Shown piece after piece: positions 26,145-35,866 of a DNA stretch of 64,000 bases. Numbering within the stretch: position 1 is the stretch's first letter; every line of letters starts with the position of its first letter. Source of the stretch: Mesorhizobium sp. L-8-3 (GTDB taxonomy: Bacteria; Pseudomonadota; Alphaproteobacteria; Rhizobiales; Rhizobiaceae); NCBI RefSeq assembly GCF_016756615.1, contig NZ_AP023262.1, positions 7,627,501-7,691,500 of the forward strand. Direction: 5' to 3'. The translations under genes and the position numbers were made by a program. A model generated the notes under the pieces. It ran no database searches and had not been told where the DNA came from. It was given only the letters and a program-made list of their open reading frames with translations.

Positions 26145-26220
26145 GCCGCTTTAGCTCAGTTGGTAGAGCACATCATTCGTAATGATGGGGTCGCGTGTTC
26201 GAGTCACGCAAGCGGCACCA
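26145..26220 (+). tRNA. tRNA-Thr (anticodon CGT)
   Basis: A 76-base cloverleaf: acceptor GCCGCTT pairs with AAGCGGC. The D-arm contains TAGCTCAGTTGGTAGAGCA, and the anticodon stem CATCA/TGATG carries the loop TTCGTAA with anticodon CGT. The T-arm contains GTTCGAGTC, and CCA is encoded at 26218-26220. It stands alone between the oxidoreductase and a small membrane-protein gene. Confidence 0.97.
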
Positions 26221-26429
26221 CTTCCGTTCATTCTCATCAGAATTTTCGGCAACCGGATGCTGGGAATACACGGCGGCCGAAGCCCGGGTCGATGCCGGGT
26301 TGCTCCGGCTGGCGCTACCGACTTGCAGTTCTCATCGCGGACCTCATTCAGTCGCGGCAATCTGTTCGAATTGACCGGGCGGTGATAGGGGTTGGGGCAA
26401 CTTTGAGACGGCGGTCAAAGTAGGGAGCA

Positions 26430-26954
26430 ATGCCCGAAGCCAATCCTCCGACGCCCAATTCAAAAGCGCCAGTCAGGGAAGCCCTGAAATCAAGGGAGCC
26501 CCGCTACGTCGACGGTGCCAGGGCATCCGGATGGATTGCGAAGCTGATCGCCTCCGTGCTGGGGCTCGCTACCCTGGTCGGGGCTGTCTTTACGATATTC
26601 GGCATGGGAGACCCCGAACTGAAGATCGAGGGGCTGGACGTATTGCCTTGGGTGCAGACCGATCACGCGACCGGCCGCAGCAACTGGAACCTGCGCACTT
26701 CACTCACCGTGCAGAAGAAATGGGGCGTATCCCTGACAAATTGCCGCGTTCTCGTGAACGGCCACGAGCTTCTTGTTGTGCCCAGCCTGCCAAGGTTCAG
26801 CGCTGGCCAGACAGTCGGCTTTGATATCTTGCCATCATACTATTCGCCGCGAGGTCGCAACACTGCCGAAATGCGCTGCGAAAGCGACGTTTCAAATCTG
26901 ATCGAGTTTCGGATCAACGATGTCAGCCCCACGGTCGAACGACAGGAATTCTGA
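26430..26954 (+). CDS. Small single-pass membrane protein, unknown function
   Basis: A 174-residue protein with no family I recognise. After a polar N-terminus (residues 1-35), one hydrophobic helix (about 36-56, LIASVLGLATLVGAVFTIF) precedes a 110-residue domain with predicted strands and two Cys (TNCRVLVNG, MRCESDVS). That domain would lie on the periplasmic side. It stands 210 bases after the tRNA gene on the same strand, with a GGAGCAATG start. Position downstream of a tRNA is typical of small accessory genes brought in by integration, but no integrase is present here. Confidence 0.7.
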   Translation: MPEANPPTPNSKAPVREALKSREPRYVDGARASGWIAKLIASVLGLATLVGAVFTIFGMGDPELKIEGLDVLPWVQTDHATGRSNWNLRTSLTVQKKWGVSLTNCRVLVNGHELLVVPSLPRFSAGQTVGFDILPSYYSPRGRNTAEMRCESDVSNLIEFRINDVSPTVERQEF

Positions 26955-27145
26955 CCCCGATCGGGATGCGGAGGTCACAACAGAGCGGGTTCCGCCGACA
27001 TCGCGATTGTGAGCCGCGCGCTTCCACCCGGTCGGGCTATCCCGCCAACAGGCGGCGGATGCGAAAGGTCGGCGGATGGCATCCGGAAAACCTGACCACG
27101 TGGCAGTTTCCCGAAACCTGCTCGGCGCACCGACCCTGGATCGGG

Positions 27146-28630
27146 TCAGTGGCCAAACGCACGCTCCAATGCATGCTGATCGTTGTGAACGGCAAGCTTG
27201 TCCATGATCGTGGCGCTTGCCTCGTTCATGCCGACCACCTCGACGTCGACACCTTCCTTCCGGAATTTCAGAACCGCCCGGTCGATCGCACCGACCCCCG
27301 TCAGATCCCAGATGTGGGCGTGGGAGACGTCGATGCGGACGCGCTCCAGCTTTTCACGAAAGTCGAAGGAATCGAGGAAGTCGTCGGCCGTCGCAAAGAA
27401 GAGCTGACCCAGGACGGTGTAAATCCGAGTCCCGCCGTCCGCCGAGAGCTCCGAGCCGACGCGGAAGATCTGGGCGACTTTCCACGCGAAGAAGATGCCG
27501 GAGAGCAGCACGCCGACACCGACCCCAAGCGCGAGATTGTGCGTGCCGACCACGGTGAACACGGTTGCCAGCATCACGATGCTGGAGCGGCGCGGATGCT
27601 TGCGCAGATCATTGAGGGAGGACCATGAGAACGTGCCGATCGACACCATGATCATGATGGCCACGAGGGCGGGCATGGGAATGATGCGCACCCAATCGTC
27701 GAGCAGCAGGAGCAGCACCAGGAGGAAGGCGCCCGCGACGAAGGCGGAAAGCCTTCCGCGTCCCCCTGACTTCACATTGATCACCGACTGGCCGATCATG
27801 GCGCAGCCTGCCATTCCGCCCAGAAAACCGGTGCAGAAATTGGCGATGCCCTGGCCCACGCATTCGCGGTTCTTGTCGCTCCTGGTGTCGGTCATCTGAT
27901 CCACGATGGATGCCGTGAGCAGGCTTTCCAGCAACCCGACGGCTGCGACGCCGACCGAATAGGGAAATATGATCCGGAGCGTCTCGAGTGTGTACGGCAC
28001 GTCCGGGATAAGGAAGGTGGGCAGGCTCGACGGCAATTCGCCGAGATCGCCGACGGTGCGCACGTCGATGCCCAGCGCCAGGGAAGCGGCGGTCAGTGCC
28101 ACGATGCAGATCAGCGGGGAAGGCACGACGGTGGTGAGCCGCGGGAAAAGGTAGATGATCGCCAGGCCCGCCGCGATCATGGCGTAGGTCTGCCAGGACA
28201 CCCCGATCAGCTCGGGGAGCTGGGCCATGAAGATCAGGACGGCGAGCGCATTGACGAAACCCGTCAGCACCGAGCGCGAAACGAACCGCATCACATATCC
28301 CAACCGGGCAAAGCCGGCGAGGACCTGCAGCACGCCGGCAAGGATCGTGGCGGCCAGCAGGTATTGCAGGCCATGATCGCGCACGAGCGAAACCATCAGC
28401 ACGGCAGTCGCCGCCGTGGCCGCGGAGATCATGCCCGGACGACCGCCTGTAATCGAAATGATCACGGCGATGGAAAAGGAGGCGTAGAGACCCACTTTGG
28501 GGTCGACGCCGGCGATGACGGAAAAGCCGATCGCCTCGGGGATCAGCGCCAAAGCGACAACGATACCGGCCAGTATGTCGCCACGTATGTTGGAAAGCCA
28601 TTCACGGCGGAAAGCGTCAAATGAAAACAT
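27146..28630 (-). CDS. SulP family anion transporter with STAS domain
   Basis: A 494-residue inner-membrane transporter of the SulP (SLC26) family. It has many hydrophobic helices from about residue 15 to 385, with [20 protein letters not shown] being the typical helix-1 motif, and [20 protein letters not shown] in the transport core. A cytoplasmic STAS domain follows (about 395-480, with [16 protein letters not shown]). ATG 28630 ([11 protein letters not shown]) is preferred over 28678. Substrate could be sulfate, bicarbonate or another anion; the sequence does not decide. A structured leader lies upstream. Confidence 0.93.
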   Translation of the reverse strand: MFSFDAFRREWLSNIRGDILAGIVVALALIPEAIGFSVIAGVDPKVGLYASFSIAVIISITGGRPGMISAATAATAVLMVSLVRDHGLQYLLAATILAGVLQVLAGFARLGYVMRFVSRSVLTGFVNALAVLIFMAQLPELIGVSWQTYAMIAAGLAIIYLFPRLTTVVPSPLICIVALTAASLALGIDVRTVGDLGELPSSLPTFLIPDVPYTLETLRIIFPYSVGVAAVGLLESLLTASIVDQMTDTRSDKNRECVGQGIANFCTGFLGGMAGCAMIGQSVINVKSGGRGRLSAFVAGAFLLVLLLLLDDWVRIIPMPALVAIMIMVSIGTFSWSSLNDLRKHPRRSSIVMLATVFTVVGTHNLALGVGVGVLLSGIFFAWKVAQIFRVGSELSADGGTRIYTVLGQLFFATADDFLDSFDFREKLERVRIDVSHAHIWDLTGVGAIDRAVLKFRKEGVDVEVVGMNEASATIMDKLAVHNDQHALERAFGH

Positions 28631-28750
28631 GAGGGTCCGAAATGCACGGCAAAACCCCGTCGCGAAACAGGCGAGCAAATGTCAGGGCTTGGTAGATTGT
28701 CCGGCGGATTGGCGGCCGGAAGAGCCACCCGGGATTGCACCGGGTCCGAT
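28631..28750 (-). promoter_or_regulatory. Structured 5' leader of the SulP gene
   Basis: Two adjacent GC-rich hairpins precede the SulP start. One has arms TCCGGC/GCCGGA (28700-28705 with 28715-28720); the other has arms ACCCGG/CCGGGT (28727-28732 with 28740-28745). No U-run follows, so they are not a simple terminator. SulP leaders in alphaproteobacteria can carry the conserved sul1 RNA motif; whether this is one cannot be told by eye. Confidence 0.4.
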
Positions 28751-28789
28751 CGACTGATGCTTCTATAGCAGAGGATTGCTGCGATGCAA

Positions 28790-28891
28790 CATGAGCGGTG
28801 TCCGCAATCGTGGGGGACGCGGCAGGCGGGGCGCCGCACCACGGCTTCCTCCAATCTCGCGCTTACCAAAACCGATTTCATGGTAATCTGA
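28790..28891 (+). pseudogene. Decayed RTX C-terminal tail (upstream relic)
   Basis: The last eleven codons, 28859-28891, read ALTKTDFMVI-stop, a clear copy of the tails ALTNVDFQVI (ends 31408) and ALTNADFVVI (ends 33289). In another frame the bases before it read DAAGGAPHH, matching the DPDGTGAAGR stretch of the intact genes, so a frameshift separates the two parts. No start or longer coding frame remains. Confidence 0.65.
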
Positions 28892-29038
28892 CGATCCTTT
28901 GCCGGACGATCACGTCGGCAGGCCGACATGGCGGCCGCTCGTCTTCTTGCCGGCCCGGGTCGGCGGAGCACCACCCTGGCGACAATCCGTGCTAAGGTTG
29001 CCCCGTCGAAAGCAACCGCGACAGCGGATGGCCCTGAC

Positions 29039-31408
29039 ATGGCAAACCGGACGGGAACGAACGCGACCGAAACGCTCGGCGGAACGGGCGATGCCGATAC
29101 GATCAACGGCCTGGGCGGCAGCGATCGTATCAGCGGCGGCGGCGGCACGGACACGATCTCGGGCGGCGACGGCGCAGACCAGGTCTGGGGCGGCGAAGGC
29201 AACGATATCCTTTACGGTCACAGCACCGCCGACCTCGATCCGAACGCGGGCAACATCTCGGCAACCCTGCTGGCCGATGTCGGCTCGGGCGCGGTGTTCG
29301 CCACGGGGGCTCCCGGGGACGAGGGCTTTCTCTACGCGCTGAGAAAGGATGTCGGCGACATCGTGCGGATCAACACCACGACAGGCGCGCGGTCCGTCTT
29401 CCTGGACATTCCCAACGGGCAGTTTTCCAGCGACGGCGAACGTGGCGTTCTCGGCCTCGCCTTTCATCCCGACTACGGGACGAACGGCAGGTTCTTCGTG
29501 TTTCTCACCAACCCTGCCGGCAACATCGAAGTGCGGGAGTATGCGCGTTCGGCCGGCAATCCCGCGAGCGCCGCCCCTGCGGCGGTGGCGACGATCATCA
29601 CCATTCCTCACCCGACCTTCGCCAACCACAATGGCGGCTCCATGGCGTTCGGTCCCGACGGATACCTCTACATCGCGACAGGGGACGGCGGAGGCGCCAA
29701 CGATCCGGCCGGCAATGCCCAGAACACCAATGTGCTGCTCGGCAAGATCCTTCGGATCGATATCGACGACGACGATTTTCCGGCAGACGCGTCCCGAAAC
29801 TATGCCATTCCCAACGGCAATCCGTTCGCCGGGGCTGTGGCCGGCGCCGACGAGATATGGGCCTACGGCCTCCGCAACCCCTGGCGCTTCAGCTTCGATT
29901 CCCTCACCGGCGACCTCTACATCGCCGATGTCGGCCAGGGCGCGCGCGAAGAGGTCGATTTTCAGGCGGCGGGCGATCCGGGCGGACGGAACTACGGCTG
30001 GGATTATCGCGAGGGGACCCTGCCCGGCCCGAGCCCGGCGCCCAATCCGCCCATCGTCTTCACCTCGCCGGTCTTCGAGTATGGTCGCGATGTCGGCCAA
30101 AGCATTACCGGAGGCTATGTGTATCACGGGCCGGCAGCGGGTCTGCAGGGCGCCTACTTCTTCGGCGATTTCGTCACCGGACGTTTGTTCACGCTGCGCA
30201 TGGTAAACGGTGTCGCCGAAGATGCGCTGGACAGGACCGCGCAGATCGTCGGCGCCAGCCTCGAACAGATCTCGTCCTTCGGCACCGACAACAGCGGCAA
30301 TCTCTATGTTGTGAGCCTGACGGGCAGCATCCATCGGCTCAATCCAGGCATCGCGGCAGGCGACGGCGCCGACAGGATCGACGGCGGCCCCGGCAATGAC
30401 CGGCTCTTCGGCGGCGTCGGAAACGACACGCTCATCGGCGGCACCGGCTTCGACCAAATGACGGGCGGTCGCGGCAACGACAGATTCTTCGTCGACAACG
30501 CCGGCGACAAGGTCTTCGAGGCCGCCGGCCAGGGCAAAGACACGGTCTACGCCTCGACCAGTTTCGTGCTCGCAGCCGGCCAGCACATCGAGACGCTGGC
30601 CACGACGTCGGTTGCCGGCACCACAACCATCAACCTGACAGGCAACGCCCTCTCACAGCGCATCAACGCCAACAACGGAGCGAACAGCCTCAACGGCGGC
30701 GGCGGCAACGACACGCTCGTCGGCAACGGCGGGAACGACGTCGTCAGCGGCGGCGGCGGCTCCGACCTGATGCACGGCGGCTCGGGGAACGATACCTATA
30801 TCGTGAGTTCGACAGGCGATGTCGTCGACGAAGTCACCAACGGTTTCGGCGGTGTAGACACGGTACAGTCCACGTTAAGCTTCAGCCTGGCGAACACCGG
30901 GGTCAAGGTGAGGGGCGCGATCGAGAACCTGACGCTGATCGGCACCGGGGCGACCAATGGCACCGGCAACAGTCTGAACAACGTTATTGTCGGGAACGGT
31001 GCTGCAAATGCGCTCAATGGAAGCACTGGAAACGACGTCCTCGATGGAAAACTCGGCAACGACACGCTGACGGGGAACGCCGGAGCCGACATCTTTGTCT
31101 TCGATGCCGCCCTGAACGCCACGACAAATTTCGACATCATTACCGATTTCTATGTCCCATCGGACACGATCCGGCTGGACAACGCGGTGATGGCCGGACT
31201 TGGCACTACCCTGGGCACGCTGCACGTCTCCCGATTCTGGATGAGCACGAGCGGACTTGCCCATGACGCTACCGACCGGATCATCTACGAAACCGACACG
31301 GGCAAGCTCTACTACGATCCGGATGGCACTGGTGCAGCCGGGCGTGTCCAGTTTGCGGGCCTCGCACCCAACCTGGCGCTGACCAACGTCGATTTCCAGG
31401 TGATCTGA
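29039..31408 (+). CDS. Secreted RTX protein with PQQ-type sugar dehydrogenase domain
   Basis: A 789-residue protein with an unusual sandwich. RTX calcium-binding nonapeptides occupy residues about 10-65 (GGTGDADTINGLGGSD and similar). A glucose/sorbosone dehydrogenase-type six-bladed propeller spans about 75-435, and more RTX repeats about 440-700. A C-terminal tail shared with the gene at 31907 completes it. In the propeller, ANHNGGSMAFGPDG holds the His that acts as base in soluble PQQ glucose dehydrogenase, and YGLRNPWRFSFD is the second family motif. No N-terminal signal peptide is present, as expected for type I secretion through an uncleaved C-terminal signal; no secretion genes are adjacent. 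ATG 29039 (MANRTGTNATE) is the likely start. Confidence 0.9.
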   Translation: MANRTGTNATETLGGTGDADTINGLGGSDRISGGGGTDTISGGDGADQVWGGEGNDILYGHSTADLDPNAGNISATLLADVGSGAVFATGAPGDEGFLYALRKDVGDIVRINTTTGARSVFLDIPNGQFSSDGERGVLGLAFHPDYGTNGRFFVFLTNPAGNIEVREYARSAGNPASAAPAAVATIITIPHPTFANHNGGSMAFGPDGYLYIATGDGGGANDPAGNAQNTNVLLGKILRIDIDDDDFPADASRNYAIPNGNPFAGAVAGADEIWAYGLRNPWRFSFDSLTGDLYIADVGQGAREEVDFQAAGDPGGRNYGWDYREGTLPGPSPAPNPPIVFTSPVFEYGRDVGQSITGGYVYHGPAAGLQGAYFFGDFVTGRLFTLRMVNGVAEDALDRTAQIVGASLEQISSFGTDNSGNLYVVSLTGSIHRLNPGIAAGDGADRIDGGPGNDRLFGGVGNDTLIGGTGFDQMTGGRGNDRFFVDNAGDKVFEAAGQGKDTVYASTSFVLAAGQHIETLATTSVAGTTTINLTGNALSQRINANNGANSLNGGGGNDTLVGNGGNDVVSGGGGSDLMHGGSGNDTYIVSSTGDVVDEVTNGFGGVDTVQSTLSFSLANTGVKVRGAIENLTLIGTGATNGTGNSLNNVIVGNGAANALNGSTGNDVLDGKLGNDTLTGNAGADIFVFDAALNATTNFDIITDFYVPSDTIRLDNAVMAGLGTTLGTLHVSRFWMSTSGLAHDATDRIIYETDTGKLYYDPDGTGAAGRVQFAGLAPNLALTNVDFQVI

Positions 31409-31463
31409 GGCCGGCAAGAAAAAGCTTGCGGTACTTTCGATCATCGGTCGAGATGGAACAGCG

Positions 31464-31683
31464 CACAAAGCGATGATGGCCTGGCTGGTGCCCCCCGGCA
31501 CGCTGTCGAACGGGAAATTCTGGAAGAGCACTGTCGGCATGGCTCATGACACCGACGCTCGCACCATCTACGACATAGGCTCTTCCATGATGCCGACCGT
31601 AGCGGCTCGAATGAGTGCAGTCCATTTCGCCTCGCTGCCGCCGAACCTTGCGCGCTCACCAACTCGGATTTCGTGGTGATCTG
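31464..31683 (+). pseudogene. Decayed RTX C-terminal tail (second relic)
   Basis: Starting near 31470 the frame reads MMAWLVPPGTL then FWKSTVGMAHDTDARTIYD, which aligns with VMAGLGTTLGTL and FWMSTSGLAHDATDRIIYE of the gene just upstream. Further on, VHFASLPPNLA matches VQFAGLAPNLA; a frameshift then gives ALTNSDFVVI-stop at 31651-31683. It is a worn partial duplicate of the last 75 residues of the RTX proteins on either side. Confidence 0.8.
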
Positions 31684-31906
31684 ACCCTTCCGCAAGCAAG
31701 AGCGCACGCATCCCGAGCAAGGACTTCGACCGAGCTTCGAATAGGCTGGAACTGTGTCCGCCCCAGTTTCGGAAGATGGCAAATCGAAACAATACCGCAC
31801 TTGAGTTCCACTCCTGCGATATCCAGTTCCGTCTCGTCCACACGCCGAAGGGATATCTCTGCTAGCTGTGCGCGCCCTCAAGCACCAATCAAGAGGAGAA
31901 GGCGCA

Positions 31907-33289
31907 ATGCCGACGAATGTGGGAACTCTCAACGACGACAACATCAACGATGCCGTCTCGAATATCATCTACGGCCTCGATGGAAATGACACAATATTCT
32001 CTTCGTCTTCCGGGCTTGTCTACATCTATGGAGGACAAGGCATCGACACGATCGACTACAGCGATCTGGCAGGCGGGAATGCGGAAATCTATGGAGGCGC
32101 GGGCGCTGACACCATCGACGGTGGCAGCAACGCCGACGCAATCTACGGCGGTGACGATCAAGACGTGATCACCGGCTGGCACGGCAATGACTATATCGAA
32201 GGCGGACGGGGAAATGACCAGCTGTACGGTGACGCCGGCTCCGACACAATCTACGGCGGCGATGGGGCGGATCTTCTCTTCGGGGGCGAGGGTGCCGACA
32301 AGCTCGATGGCGGCAGCTGGGACGACGTTCTCGACGGCGGAACCGGGGCGGACACCATGATCGGTGGCTTGGGTAACGACATTTTCGAAGTCGACGACGT
32401 CGGGGATTTTGTCGAGGACAGCAACATGCCGGGGGGCGGCATCGACACCGTGCGATCGACGATCAGTTTCAGTCTGGCCAACCTTGCGCATGTGTCGGGT
32501 GCAATCGAACGCCTCGTCTTGAAAGGCGACGGCAACATCGCCGGCACAGGCAACGCGCTCGACAACATCATAGACGGCAATTCCGGCAACAATGTCCTGA
32601 GCGGCCTAGGCGGTAACGACACATTGGACGGAGGGGATGGCGCAGACACCATGTATGGCGGCGCCAACAACGACACATATGAGGTGGACAATGTCGGCGA
32701 CAAGGTCGATGAGAGCATCGCCGGTTCAGGCGGCATCGACACCGTGCTATCGAAAATCGGATTCAGCCTCGCGAACACCGGTGCCAGGGTGTCGGGCGCA
32801 TTCGAAAACCTGACGCTGATCGGTGGAAGCGCCGTTAATGGCGTGGGCAACAGCCTCGACAACATCATCACCGGCAATAGTGCATCCAATTCGCTCAACG
32901 GCTCGACAGGTCACGACACGCTGAACGGAAAACTTGGCAACGACACGCTGAACGGCAGTGCCGGCCTCGACATTTTCGTGTTCGATACCACGCTCAACGC
33001 CGCAACCAATGTCGATACGATCGTCGGGTACTTTGTCGACTCGGACACGATACAGCTTGACAATGACGTCATGGCCGGATTGGGAGCGACACTCGGCACG
33101 CTTGGAGCGGAGAAGCTCTGGAGGACCTATACCGGGGTGGCCCACGACGCGGATGACCGCATCATCTATCAGATCCATACCGGCAAGCTGTTCTACGACG
33201 CCGACGGAAACGGGGCCGGCGGTTCGATTCATTTCGCTACGCTTGATGCGGATCTCGCTCTCACCAATGCGGATTTCGTTGTGATCTAG
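31907..33289 (+). CDS. RTX calcium-binding repeat protein
   Basis: A 460-residue protein made almost wholly of RTX nonapeptides (GGxGxDxUx). There is one block at about residues 20-150 (IYGGAGADTIDGGSNAD, LFGGEGADKLDGG) and others near 205-255 and 325-345. Longer linkers containing FSLANTGARVSGAFENLTL lie between the blocks. Its last 150 residues are plainly homologous to those of the PQQ-RTX protein. ATG 31907 follows an AGGAGAAG ribosome site. There is no catalytic domain. Likely a type I-secreted surface or matrix protein that folds on binding calcium outside the cell. The neighbouring relics show that this tail has been duplicated repeatedly here. Confidence 0.9.
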   Translation: MPTNVGTLNDDNINDAVSNIIYGLDGNDTIFSSSSGLVYIYGGQGIDTIDYSDLAGGNAEIYGGAGADTIDGGSNADAIYGGDDQDVITGWHGNDYIEGGRGNDQLYGDAGSDTIYGGDGADLLFGGEGADKLDGGSWDDVLDGGTGADTMIGGLGNDIFEVDDVGDFVEDSNMPGGGIDTVRSTISFSLANLAHVSGAIERLVLKGDGNIAGTGNALDNIIDGNSGNNVLSGLGGNDTLDGGDGADTMYGGANNDTYEVDNVGDKVDESIAGSGGIDTVLSKIGFSLANTGARVSGAFENLTLIGGSAVNGVGNSLDNIITGNSASNSLNGSTGHDTLNGKLGNDTLNGSAGLDIFVFDTTLNAATNVDTIVGYFVDSDTIQLDNDVMAGLGATLGTLGAEKLWRTYTGVAHDADDRIIYQIHTGKLFYDADGNGAGGSIHFATLDADLALTNADFVVI

Positions 33290-33667
33290 GCTGTGCCGCA
33301 ACGCGAAAATCCCGCCGGCCGGTGAAAGACGGGATCGATCAAAAACAAGAGCCCGGATACGGGACTGCCGAACCGGATGTTGGCGCCCATCGCGACATTG
33401 CGTCGGGCTCAAAGGGGGCATGAGCAGGCGCCAACAGACGTATATGGATCTGCATTCGTCCCATCAATAACGCTGAAACATCTCTGCCTTTGGACCATAA
33501 CCATACCTTCGCTACCGCCTATTATCCTTGGATACGAACACAATAATGCAGTCTTCTTGACCGCAACGATTTTCGATCTCATTCTCGATCGATGGCCGAG
33601 ACAGAGACGATCTGGTCACCCAGAAGATATCGTCAGCGCAGGTTCGCATCATGAGGAGGCCTGTCGA
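33290..33667. other. Intergenic region, AT-richer than its surroundings
   Basis: No gene is supported. An imperfect hairpin ATCCCG...CGGGAT at 33309-33335, just past the RTX stop, may end that transcript. The stretch 33430-33640 is visibly richer in A and T than the flanking genes and probably holds the promoter of the methyltransferase gene. Confidence 0.5.
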
Positions 33668-34408
33668 ATGAGCGTACAATCGCAGGCACGCGCCGGCGCC
33701 CAGACGATTTATGGTCGTTCCGGTGAGGTTCTTATCCTGGGCCAGTGGGACCCCAAGCCACTGTCCCAGGCGGTGTCAGGAAATGACGACTCATACTGGC
33801 GCGGCAAACGTGTTCTCGACATTGGCGCCAACACCTTTGGGCTGAGCATCGAACTCGCTCGCGCAGGTGCCTCAGTCGTGGGGATCGAGCCGGACCCATT
33901 CGACTGGTACTTCAACCTCGTCCGCGAGACCGTCGAGAGCGTCATCGCCGAAGAGAAGCTGTCGTTGTCGATCCACAAAGACGGCCTTTTCGAGGCACGC
34001 AAATACGGCTCGTTCGACTGCATCCTGCTTCTTGGCGTGATCTATCACTTCCGCGATCCGCAGTACCTGCTCGACTTCCTGTCGACGCTCGACACCAAGG
34101 ATATCGTAATCTCCACACAGACCGCGACCGGCGATTCCCTTCACCTCGTAAACAGGCGCGATGAAGGCATGATGCCGAAGGGGTTCTGGTCGGATGACAT
34201 CGTTCTGAGCGGGTGGCATCCAACCCGACCGCTGCTCGAGCGGATGATCCGGTGGTCCGGGTTCGACAACGTGACCGCGCTTACGGACCCGTCAGTAAAC
34301 TTCCCGAACAAACCTCTGAAAGGCCTGACCAATTCCGCCTACTACCGAGCTACCAAGGTCAAGACCGTAGACCCAGAGGCAAGCCGCAAGGTGTATTATC
34401 CCCGATAG
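33668..34408 (+). CDS. Class I SAM-dependent methyltransferase
   Basis: A 246-residue methyltransferase. Motif I is KRVLDIGANTFGLSIEL, the acidic post-I residue is in VVGIEPDPFDW, and motif IV is SFDCILLLGVIYHFRDP. The arrangement resembles the tRNA mo5U34 methyltransferase/DUF1698-like group as well as small-molecule and glycan methyltransferases; the substrate is undecided. ATG 33668 follows AGGAGG by eight bases, which settles the start against the longer frame from 33377. Its neighbours, an acyltransferase and a glycosyltransferase, make a surface-polysaccharide role plausible. Confidence 0.87.
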   Translation: MSVQSQARAGAQTIYGRSGEVLILGQWDPKPLSQAVSGNDDSYWRGKRVLDIGANTFGLSIELARAGASVVGIEPDPFDWYFNLVRETVESVIAEEKLSLSIHKDGLFEARKYGSFDCILLLGVIYHFRDPQYLLDFLSTLDTKDIVISTQTATGDSLHLVNRRDEGMMPKGFWSDDIVLSGWHPTRPLLERMIRWSGFDNVTALTDPSVNFPNKPLKGLTNSAYYRATKVKTVDPEASRKVYYPR

Positions 34409-34518
34409 CACAAGCCAAGGTCCTGCGTCAGGGTCGCGCGGCCTCAGGCGTCTGCCGGCCATACTGGCGTCCGCTGCGTATCGGGGACTGCACGAGACCA
34501 CCAAGCCCGTGAGATTCG

Positions 34519-35652
34519 TCACGAGCTATGGCGGGAGACCGCTCGTCTCTTCAGCCGCGTCGCTTTCTCGGAAGACTCGTCGAGGGGAACGGGCTTCTCG
34601 GATGGCTGCCATGCCCGCCTGAGCGGCGATGTCAGGAACTTTGTCATCGGCGCTTCAATGTATCGGTAGATTGTCAGACTGGCGCCGAGACTGAGCAAAG
34701 CGACAAGCACGAAATAAACCCATCCATTGAGCTCGCCGGCGCCGATGCCGTAGTCGAGAAGCACTCGCGTCGAACCCTGGATCACGAAGTTGTGGATGAG
34801 GTACAGGGCAAAGGAAACACGCCCGAGTAGGTCGACGACCCGATTGGTCCGCTCGCCGAGGTCAAGGTCGATGTTGATCGCCGCAAAGACGATGAACGCG
34901 GCGGGGATACCGGCGCCAATCAGGCCCTCCTGGTTCCTGGCGATCAGCAGGTAGAAGCCGAACGCCATCAACACATAAGCGGTGATCTGCGGAATTCGGG
35001 CGCCTTTGATATAGGCGATTCCGACAAGGACGCCGACGACGAATTCGAGGATGATGGCATTTCGCCCGCCATAGGCTGCCATCAATGGGCCGACTGAGTC
35101 AAATTGACTTGATATCAGATACAAGGCGCTGACCGCCGCACAGGCGACGAAGTAAGGAGACCGCAGAAAAAACGACAACCCGAAGATCACATAGAAGACG
35201 ACTTCAAGGTTCAGCGACCAACCCGGCACCATTATCGGGAACAGGTTGCCATCACTTGGTCGGAATGCGGGGATGAAGAACGCCGACTTGATAATGTATA
35301 TTAGGTCGGTGGATCCGGAATAGTAACGTGGAGCCAAGAAAGAAAGCAGGGCTGCAACCAGCGTCACCAAGACATAGAGCGGCCACACCCGAAAGAAGCG
35401 GCGCTTGATGAAGGTCAAGGGGGCGACCGCTCCGTCCTTGGTCACCCAGACCATGATGAAGCCGGAGATGACGAAGAACAGGTCGACACCCTGGGCGCCG
35501 TGATCGAACGGCAAGAAATCGACCTGACCATCGAAGTCTGTCATCCGGGCGCGCGCGTGCTGAAACACGACGGCCATCGCCGCGAGAGCACGCAGGACCT
35601 GAACCATAAGGAGCCGTTCGCCTCGGCTGTTCGCCTCACGACTACCCATCAT
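34519..35652 (-). CDS. Acyltransferase 3 family membrane protein
   Basis: A 377-residue integral membrane acyltransferase (acyltransferase 3, OafA/ExoZ-like). LLMVQVLRALAAMAVVFQHA near the N-terminus contains the conserved Arg and the catalytic-type His. GVDLFFVISGFIMV and PGWSLNLEVVFYVIFG are family motifs, and about ten hydrophobic helices follow. Such enzymes put acetyl or succinyl groups on exopolysaccharide or LPS. Two adjacent ATG codons at 35652 and 35649 are the likely starts; the frame reaches 35784 without a ribosome site. It is convergent with the methyltransferase gene. Confidence 0.92.
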   Translation of the reverse strand: MMGSREANSRGERLLMVQVLRALAAMAVVFQHARARMTDFDGQVDFLPFDHGAQGVDLFFVISGFIMVWVTKDGAVAPLTFIKRRFFRVWPLYVLVTLVAALLSFLAPRYYSGSTDLIYIIKSAFFIPAFRPSDGNLFPIMVPGWSLNLEVVFYVIFGLSFFLRSPYFVACAAVSALYLISSQFDSVGPLMAAYGGRNAIILEFVVGVLVGIAYIKGARIPQITAYVLMAFGFYLLIARNQEGLIGAGIPAAFIVFAAINIDLDLGERTNRVVDLLGRVSFALYLIHNFVIQGSTRVLLDYGIGAGELNGWVYFVLVALLSLGASLTIYRYIEAPMTKFLTSPLRRAWQPSEKPVPLDESSEKATRLKRRAVSRHSS

Positions 35653-35866
35653 TCTGCCCGGCGAACCTCGGCTCGCCAACGCCAGGCTGGGCTTTGATCG
35701 AAGGCTGCCGCAAAATCGCCCGGGCATTTGCCTACGAGCCATCTGGCCGGAGCGAACGACACGGCCTGCAAACCGGCCGAACAATCCTTGACGACAACAT
35801 GCTCAGTTTGCCTTGGCCTGATTTGTTGACAAGAGGGCGCTGCAGCGTTGCTCTTCGCAAGTTGGG

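Noticed and set aside
26145-26429. Phage or island attachment site at the tRNA
   Set aside because: No direct repeat of the tRNA 3' end and no integrase were seen in the window.
29039-33289. RTX toxin operon
   Set aside because: There is no pore-forming domain, acyltransferase or type I secretion genes; the proteins are repeat or dehydrogenase types.
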